Source of the DNA: Alphaproteobacteria bacterium CG1_02_46_17
Lineage (GTDB): Bacteria; Pseudomonadota; Alphaproteobacteria; Micavibrionales; Micavibrionaceae
Assembly: GCA_001871905.1 (NCBI GenBank)
Contig: MNUG01000022.1
Coordinates: 1 to 35,287, forward strand
DNA: 35,287 nt
Direction: 5' to 3'
Shown here: positions 30,863-35,287 of the stretch, piece by piece
Numbering within the stretch: the stretch's first letter is position 1
Layout of the letters: each line of letters begins with the position of its first letter
Notes under the pieces: model-generated
Told to the model about the DNA's origin: nothing
Seen by the model: the letters and a program-made list of their open reading frames with translations, nothing else
The model's database searches: none
Position numbers and translations under genes: made by a program

Positions 30863-33859
30863 ATGAAATTTATTGAAAAAATCCTCGCCCCCTTCCAGAT
30901 AGCTCTCCGTCAGTCGATTGAGAGCTTTATCCGCGTTGAAACGGCTGAAAATGAATTTACTTTGGCATCAAGCGACGGATCGCTTGTAAGCTACCTGAAG
31001 GTTGATGGTTCCCGCCAAATTATCGGGGAAGAGGAGTATAATTTCCTCGTTGATGCTGCGACAGTTAAGCTTGGAGCCAAGTTTGACCGGCAGGGGCATG
31101 CCATGCAAGTCTATTTTACGCGGGATCCCAATCGTATCCGTGCCCATCTCAGCAGCCAAATGGAAGCATCCAGAACGACAGCGAAAAATGTTGGGTTGGA
31201 AATTGAGGACTTGATTGATGAGAAAATCAAAAACCTATCTAATATTCTGAGTTACGAAGAATGTTACTTTGTGTTGTGGACGCGGCCTGCCTCAATGAGC
31301 AAGAGTGAAGCATCCCGTACGCAAAAAGATAAGCAGGATCAGGTAAAAAAATGGGTTAATGCTCCGTATGGCCAGAATCCTCTGGCGGGTATCGAGGCGT
31401 TACGAACAAGGCATAAAAGTTATGTGACGTCTATTGAACAGGCCCTGAATGAAATTGGTATCCGTGCCGAATTGCTGGAAGTCCATGATGCACTTAAGGC
31501 TATACGGAATAACATGTTTCCCAGCAAAGCCCATGAAAATTGGCGTGCTTGTTTGCCGGGAGACCCTATTCCTGCCCGTGCTCCTACAAGCAGAGTAGAT
31601 ATGTCTGATGTTATATGGCCTCCATTAAGAACGCAGATTGCTGTGGGTGATGCCAGATTGACCGGTGGGCCTGTCGTTCAAATTGATGATTTGAATTGGG
31701 CTGGCGCAGATATGACGTTGGGGCCAATGGAAGCCACACCTTTTCCTGGTTTGCTTAACCGTCTGTATGAGGCAAAAGTTCCTTTCAGGATATCTTTCCT
31801 GATTGAGGGGGGGGGGGCTGAATCTTCACAGTTCAGAGCTTTTGTTGCAACTTTGCTTAGTGTTACAAATTCCCTGAATAAACAGATCAAATACTCTCTT
31901 GAAGGGTTGCAGGTTATGGCTCGTAGTGAGCCTGTTGTTAAGTTGCGCGTATCTTTTGCGACATGGGCCCCTAAATCCTCTCCTAACTTAATATTGGATC
32001 GATTGTCTATCCTGATGCAGTCAGTTGAGAGCTGGGGCTATGCTCAAGTAAGTGATGTCTCGGGCGATCCTCTGGATTGTATCATGTCTTCTGCAATGGG
32101 AATCCATTGTGCGGGGACGGCTCCCGCTGCTGTTGCTCCGATGCGCGAAGTCATGAAGTTGTTGCCTTGGCAAAGGCCATCCAGCCCGTTTTCTCACGGA
32201 GCCATTATGCTTCGTACGCCAGATGGGAAGTCATGGCCTTATCAAACAGGTACCAACCTGACCACGACATGGTTCGATTTGATTTTTGCTCAACCGGGTG
32301 CTGGTAAGTCCGTTCTGATGAATACCTTGAACCTTGGAACTATCCTTTCCCCGGGTATGAGTAAACTTCCTTTTGTTGCCGTTATTGATATTGGCCCATC
32401 GTCAGCGGGACTGGTGTCTCTGGTCAAAGAGGCATTGCCGATTTCCCGTCAAGGAGAAGCCGCCTATTACAGGCTCCAAATGTCACGGCAATATGCGATT
32501 AACCCCTTTGATACGCAGCTTGGCTGTCGAGCCCCTTTAATGGACGAGCGTAGCTATCTTGTCGAGTTATTGGTCCTGCTCGCTACACCTCCTGGCCATG
32601 ATAAGCCATATGACGGAATTCAGCAATTGGCCGGTCTAGTGGTTGATGAAATGTTCCGTTGGCGTGATGATACGGCGGCTAATGCGGAGCCTCGTCCATA
32701 TCTCCCTAGATTGGATGCGGATATTGATGATGCTCTGCAAAAGAACAATATCCATGTGCCAACAGATCCTTATTGGTGGGATGTTGTTGACCGCCTATTT
32801 GAGATTGGGATGATTAACGAGGCTGGTATTGCACAGCGTTATGCCGTTCCAACTCTGGGAGATGCGATTACTGCGGCGCGCCGTCCACAAATCAGGACCT
32901 TGTTGGAAGAAACATCTATTGGGTTCAGTACGGAGTCTGTCATTAATGCGTTCGAACGTATGATTACATCGGCTATCCGTGAATATCCAATCCTGTCCTC
33001 TGTGACCCAGTTTGAAATCAGTGAGGCTCGTGTTTGCTCCCTTGATTTGATGGATGTGTCGCCTCAGGGAGATGATACGGCAGATCGGCAAACATCGATT
33101 ATGTACATGCTGGCGCGTCATGCCCTAGTTCGTAGTTGGTGGGTAGGAGCAGAGTCCTTACAATTTATTCCCGAAAAATATCGATATTATCATGAGACCA
33201 AGCTGCAAGATCTTGCCGAGACCCCGAAACGCTTGTGTTATGACGAGTTTCACCGCACCAGTTCATCCACGTCTGTACGTTCGCAGGTCATCCGAGATGT
33301 ACGTGAGGGACGCAAACGTGGTGTGCAAATTGTTCTGGCCTCCCAGCTTTTGGACGATTTTGATGACGATATGGTTGATTTGGCAACGGGTGTTTGGGTT
33401 TTGGGAACTGCGGTTTCCGAGAAAGCTGTTGATGATGTCAAGGAGCGTTTTGGACTATCATCCACAGCACGCAGCATCATTCGTTATAAACTGACGGGTC
33501 CACGAGCTGGTGGGGCACCAGCCCTTCTTATTCTTGGTACAAATGAAGGGCGTTACGAGCAGCATTTGATAAACACGCTGGGGCCTATCGAGCTATGGGC
33601 ATTTGCAACCTCTGTCGAGGATGTTTTGATCAGAAACCAGCTATATTCCAAATATGGTGCTGGGCGTGCCCGCCAAATTCTAGCTGCTTCTTTCCCAGGA
33701 GGAAGTGCTCGAAATGAGATTAAACGCCGTATTATTGCAAAGTCGCAAGATGGTGGAGAGTCCAAATCTGCTGCCTTGACTGCTGTTATTGATGAGATTG
33801 TTTCCGAATTGATTATTGCTAGTACGCAAGAAGCTATTGCAAAGGGACAGGGAAGGTAG
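30863..33859 (+). CDS. dotO: DotO/IcmB-family type IVB secretion ATPase
   Basis: DotO is the VirB4-like ATPase that powers assembly and transport at the inner-membrane base. The 998-residue protein has an N-terminal scaffold half and a C-terminal P-loop half with Walker A FAQPGAGKSVLMN (about 475-485) and Walker B RLCYDEFHRT (about 790), and RDVREGRKRGVQIVLASQLLDDFDDDM as the following ASCE strand and sensor. Length matches Legionella DotO (about 1000). It starts at ATG 30863. The sequence at residues 314-318 (EGGGA) is encoded by an 11-G run at 31807-31817, which could slip and shut the gene off. It is followed after three bases by a hypothetical gene. Confidence 0.95.
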   Translation: MKFIEKILAPFQIALRQSIESFIRVETAENEFTLASSDGSLVSYLKVDGSRQIIGEEEYNFLVDAATVKLGAKFDRQGHAMQVYFTRDPNRIRAHLSSQMEASRTTAKNVGLEIEDLIDEKIKNLSNILSYEECYFVLWTRPASMSKSEASRTQKDKQDQVKKWVNAPYGQNPLAGIEALRTRHKSYVTSIEQALNEIGIRAELLEVHDALKAIRNNMFPSKAHENWRACLPGDPIPARAPTSRVDMSDVIWPPLRTQIAVGDARLTGGPVVQIDDLNWAGADMTLGPMEATPFPGLLNRLYEAKVPFRISFLIEGGGAESSQFRAFVATLLSVTNSLNKQIKYSLEGLQVMARSEPVVKLRVSFATWAPKSSPNLILDRLSILMQSVESWGYAQVSDVSGDPLDCIMSSAMGIHCAGTAPAAVAPMREVMKLLPWQRPSSPFSHGAIMLRTPDGKSWPYQTGTNLTTTWFDLIFAQPGAGKSVLMNTLNLGTILSPGMSKLPFVAVIDIGPSSAGLVSLVKEALPISRQGEAAYYRLQMSRQYAINPFDTQLGCRAPLMDERSYLVELLVLLATPPGHDKPYDGIQQLAGLVVDEMFRWRDDTAANAEPRPYLPRLDADIDDALQKNNIHVPTDPYWWDVVDRLFEIGMINEAGIAQRYAVPTLGDAITAARRPQIRTLLEETSIGFSTESVINAFERMITSAIREYPILSSVTQFEISEARVCSLDLMDVSPQGDDTADRQTSIMYMLARHALVRSWWVGAESLQFIPEKYRYYHETKLQDLAETPKRLCYDEFHRTSSSTSVRSQVIRDVREGRKRGVQIVLASQLLDDFDDDMVDLATGVWVLGTAVSEKAVDDVKERFGLSSTARSIIRYKLTGPRAGGAPALLILGTNEGRYEQHLINTLGPIELWAFATSVEDVLIRNQLYSKYGAGRARQILAASFPGGSARNEIKRRIIAKSQDGGESKSAALTAVIDEIVSELIIASTQEAIAKGQGR
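31807..31817 (+). repeat. homopolymer of 11 G inside dotO
   Basis: Eleven consecutive G span codons GAG GGG GGG GGG GCT. Gain or loss of one G would shift dotO out of frame near residue 318, before its ATPase domain. In the given sequence the frame is open. Confidence 0.95.
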
Positions 33860-33862
33860 GTC

Positions 33863-34375
33863 GTGGTGGTCAAGAGTAAGTTTGATCAATCGGCGAAGCC
33901 TCAGGACAAGCCTAAAAAAGACAGCAAACGAGCTTGGTGGCTTGGTGGTATAGGCTTCTTTTTCTTTTTGGTTATTTTCTTGTTGTATAGCCCTCAAGCT
34001 ACGATCCAGTATGGCGTTTGTAAGGTTTATATTGAGTTGAATGAGCCTTATCCTGAAAAAATAAAATATCTTGGTTTGGAAGATTTTGGACAGACCTTAC
34101 GGGTTATCTATCGTCGGGTTGATCCATTTGGTGTTGTTTCCGTCAATGTTGTCGAGTGTACGTTCAAGATTGAGGACAATGCTTTGACGCCATATCTGCA
34201 ATCCGTTGATATTAATGGCAAGAAGAAAACATATGTGGCGGAAGACCCCAAGAAAATTGAAGAATTTAACAAGAGTGTTCCGGCAATTGAAGCTAGCCCA
34301 CCAGATCTATCAGTCCCCTATTTTCCCTTGGATGACATGTCCCAGTATCGTTCTTTTTACAATGAAAAGGACTGA
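33863..34375 (+). CDS. hypothetical single-pass membrane protein at the end of the dot/icm block
   Basis: I do not recognise this 170-residue protein. It has a strongly basic N-terminus (KPQDKPKKDSKRAWW), one membrane helix (about 27-43, LGGIGFFFFLVIFLLY) and then a roughly 125-residue domain facing the periplasm with paired cysteines (YGVCKVYIELNEPYP, VVECTFKIED) and a C-terminal stretch ending QYRSFYNEKD. It begins three bases after the dotO stop, at GTG 33863 or 33866, with AGGTAGG upstream, so it is co-transcribed with dotO. Legionella has other genes in this position (such as tphA, icmF), none of which it resembles. A lineage-specific secretion component is the simplest reading, but this is inferred from position only. 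Confidence 0.7.
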   Translation: MVVKSKFDQSAKPQDKPKKDSKRAWWLGGIGFFFFLVIFLLYSPQATIQYGVCKVYIELNEPYPEKIKYLGLEDFGQTLRVIYRRVDPFGVVSVNVVECTFKIEDNALTPYLQSVDINGKKKTYVAEDPKKIEEFNKSVPAIEASPPDLSVPYFPLDDMSQYRSFYNEKD

Positions 34376-34416
34376 TGGTTGACATATGTTTGCGGGGTTG
34401 CCTTGCTCAAACACCC

Positions 34417-34445
34417 TTGCATTTTAAGGGAAAGATCAGTATGAA
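34417..34445 (+). promoter_or_regulatory. possible promoter of infC
   Basis: TTGCAT (34417-34422), 17-base spacer, TATGAA (34440-34445), about 75 bases before the infC start. A weaker TATTAT lies slightly downstream. Confidence 0.4.
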
Positions 34446-34468
34446 TGTTCCATATTATAAAAGAAAAA

Positions 34469-34483
34469 TACCGGAATCCGGTA
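34469..34483. promoter_or_regulatory. 15-base palindrome in the infC leader
   Basis: TACCGGA and TCCGGTA flank a single central A, a perfect odd palindrome. It lies about 38 bases before the infC start codon, within the putative leader. It could be a protein-binding site; the arms are too close for a long hairpin. Confidence 0.4.
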
Positions 34484-34520
34484 AATTTAGTTCGTTGGAT
34501 ATAACAAATAGGAGTTAGCT

Positions 34521-35081
34521 ATCAAGAAGACTTTTTCATCAGGCTCGGGGCGTCCTTCACGCGATACAGGAGGAGGGCCACGCGTCAATCAGGATATTCG
34601 ACTGGAGCGGTTGCGTTTGGTTGATGAAAATGGCGAGATGGTTGGAGTTGTTACGATCAAGGAAGCTTTGCGGCGTGCCGAAGAGGTAGGCCTTGATCTT
34701 GTTGAGATCTCTCCGAATGCTGATCCCCCTGTTTGTAAAATCCTTGATTTCGGAAAATTCAAGTTTGAACAACAAAAGAAGGCTGCCGAAGCCCGTAAGA
34801 AGCAAAAGACTGTTGATGTTAAAGAAATCCAGTTACGCCCTATGATCGGCGACCATGATTATGATGTGAAATTGAAAAATGCGCGACGTTTTCTGGAAGC
34901 AGGAGATAAGGTTAAGGTTGTTTTGCGATTCCGTGGTCGAGAGCTCTCACATACCGAAATTGGCATGGAGCTGCTTAAACGTATGATTGTTGATCTGGGA
35001 GAAGCAGCGAAGGTTGACTTTGAACCGAAGATGGAGGGGCGTCAGGTGATGATGGTTCTCTCTCCTGGTGTTCCTAAATAA
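34521..35081 (+). CDS. infC: translation initiation factor IF-3
   Basis: IF-3 checks start-codon selection on the 30S ribosome. The product, about 186 residues, has the N-domain ([46 protein letters not shown] and the YGKF-type motif [20 protein letters not shown]) and the C-domain ([41 protein letters not shown]). No ATG, GTG or TTG is in frame between the upstream stop at 34509-34511 and TTG 34611, which would cut off part of the N-domain. ATC 34521 has AGGAG six bases upstream and gives the normal start [16 protein letters not shown] rare AUC/AUU start, unfavourable to IF-3 itself, is the known autoregulation scheme for infC. It lies alone, followed by a terminator. Confidence 0.93.
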   Translation: MKKTFSSGSGRPSRDTGGGPRVNQDIRLERLRLVDENGEMVGVVTIKEALRRAEEVGLDLVEISPNADPPVCKILDFGKFKFEQQKKAAEARKKQKTVDVKEIQLRPMIGDHDYDVKLKNARRFLEAGDKVKVVLRFRGRELSHTEIGMELLKRMIVDLGEAAKVDFEPKMEGRQVMMVLSPGVPK

Positions 35082-35096
35082 AATGGTCCTTTAAGT

Positions 35097-35124
35097 AAAA
35101 AACCCGCCAAGTGGCGGGTTTTTT
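35097..35124. terminator. bidirectional rho-independent terminator
   Basis: AAAAAACCCGCC and GGCGGGTTTTTT pair around AAGT, with T-runs on both strands. It ends infC and, on the minus strand, the histone-like gene that converges with it. Confidence 0.9.
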
Positions 35125-35142
35125 AATTTTCTGAACTTAGAT

Positions 35143-35287
35143 CTATTCAGCCGCTACTGGTGCAACAACTGCTGTCACTGGAGCTATGGCTGCTTTCTTA
35201 ACAGCAGGTTTTTTAGCTACAGTTTTCTTAACTGCTGCTTTTTTCACTGCTGGTTTTTTAGCTACTACTTTTTTAACAGCAGGTTTT
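35143..35287 (-). CDS. histone H1-like lysine/alanine-repeat protein, C-terminal part (runs off window)
   Basis: The minus strand carries the last 47 codons of a protein whose N-terminus lies right of the window. The visible part is a repeat of K-K-(P/A/T/V)-A-V units (KPAVKKVVAKKPAVKKAAVKK and so on), ending with a neutral AIAPVTAVVAPVAAE and a TAG stop at 35145-35143. This is the tail typical of bacterial histone H1-like proteins (as in HC2- or AlgP-type proteins), which bind and compact DNA. The exact family cannot be set without the N-terminus. The DNA is a matching tandem repeat of about 30 bases. The gene converges with infC and shares its terminator. Confidence 0.75.
   Translation of the reverse strand, partial: KPAVKKVVAKKPAVKKAAVKKTVAKKPAVKKAAIAPVTAVVAPVAAE

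Noticed and set aside
1-35287. CRISPR array
   Set aside because: No regularly spaced short direct repeats with unique spacers are present; the only tandem repeat is the coding repeat of the histone-like gene at the right edge.

Overview
The window reads as chromosomal DNA of an alphaproteobacterium with moderate base composition (close to half G+C by eye). Evidence for this: a DUF3576 lipoprotein, the accD-folC pair, the leuS-lptE-holA block, the alphaproteobacterial style of HolA and LptE, and the near absence of operon partners around infC that gammaproteobacteria would have. A lineage near Rhodospirillales or Micavibrio-like bacteria is a guess; the sequence alone does not fix it.

Layout. 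Positions 1-360 hold the edge of what looks like a mobile element (a DUF2924 gene running off the window plus a small translationally coupled partner), next to a tRNA-Tyr gene at 693-778. From 997 to 13254 there is mostly housekeeping: rlmB, a DUF3576 lipoprotein, accD-folC, a HIT protein, an orphan HicB-like protein, a GNAT acetyltransferase, a TerC/Alx transporter, then a long minus-strand block leuS-lptE-holA-gtrA. Positions 13445-21588 are more accessory: two genes of unknown function, an AT-rich secreted-protein gene that carries a copy of the 5' end of comM and sits directly in front of the real comM, an alpha/beta hydrolase, two glycosyltransferases (GT4, GT9; probably LPS/surface glycan), an ArsR-type regulator and a short-chain dehydrogenase.

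From 22436 to 34375 lies the main system: a block of type IVB secretion genes (Dot/Icm type) between the essential genes gmk and infC. The order is DotI-like, DotI, DotH, DotG, DotF, DotE, DotP, DotN, DotO, which is the order of icmM-L-K-E-G-C-D-J-B in Legionella. The products would build the envelope-spanning channel (DotH, DotG, DotF), the inner-membrane pieces (two DotI paralogues, DotE, DotP), part of the coupling complex (DotN) and the main secretion ATPase (DotO). A further single-pass membrane protein of unknown function follows DotO. DotA, DotB, DotC, DotD, DotL, DotM, IcmF/IcmH and effectors are not in the window. Unusual points are an 11-G tract inside dotO, a separately transcribed dotP, a DotE that contains an extra DotP-like unit and a serine-rich N-terminus, and a short DotG without the long repeat region.

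The window ends with infC, which appears to start at an ATC codon, a bidirectional terminator, and the lysine/alanine-repeat tail of a histone-H1-like protein running in from the right edge on the minus strand.
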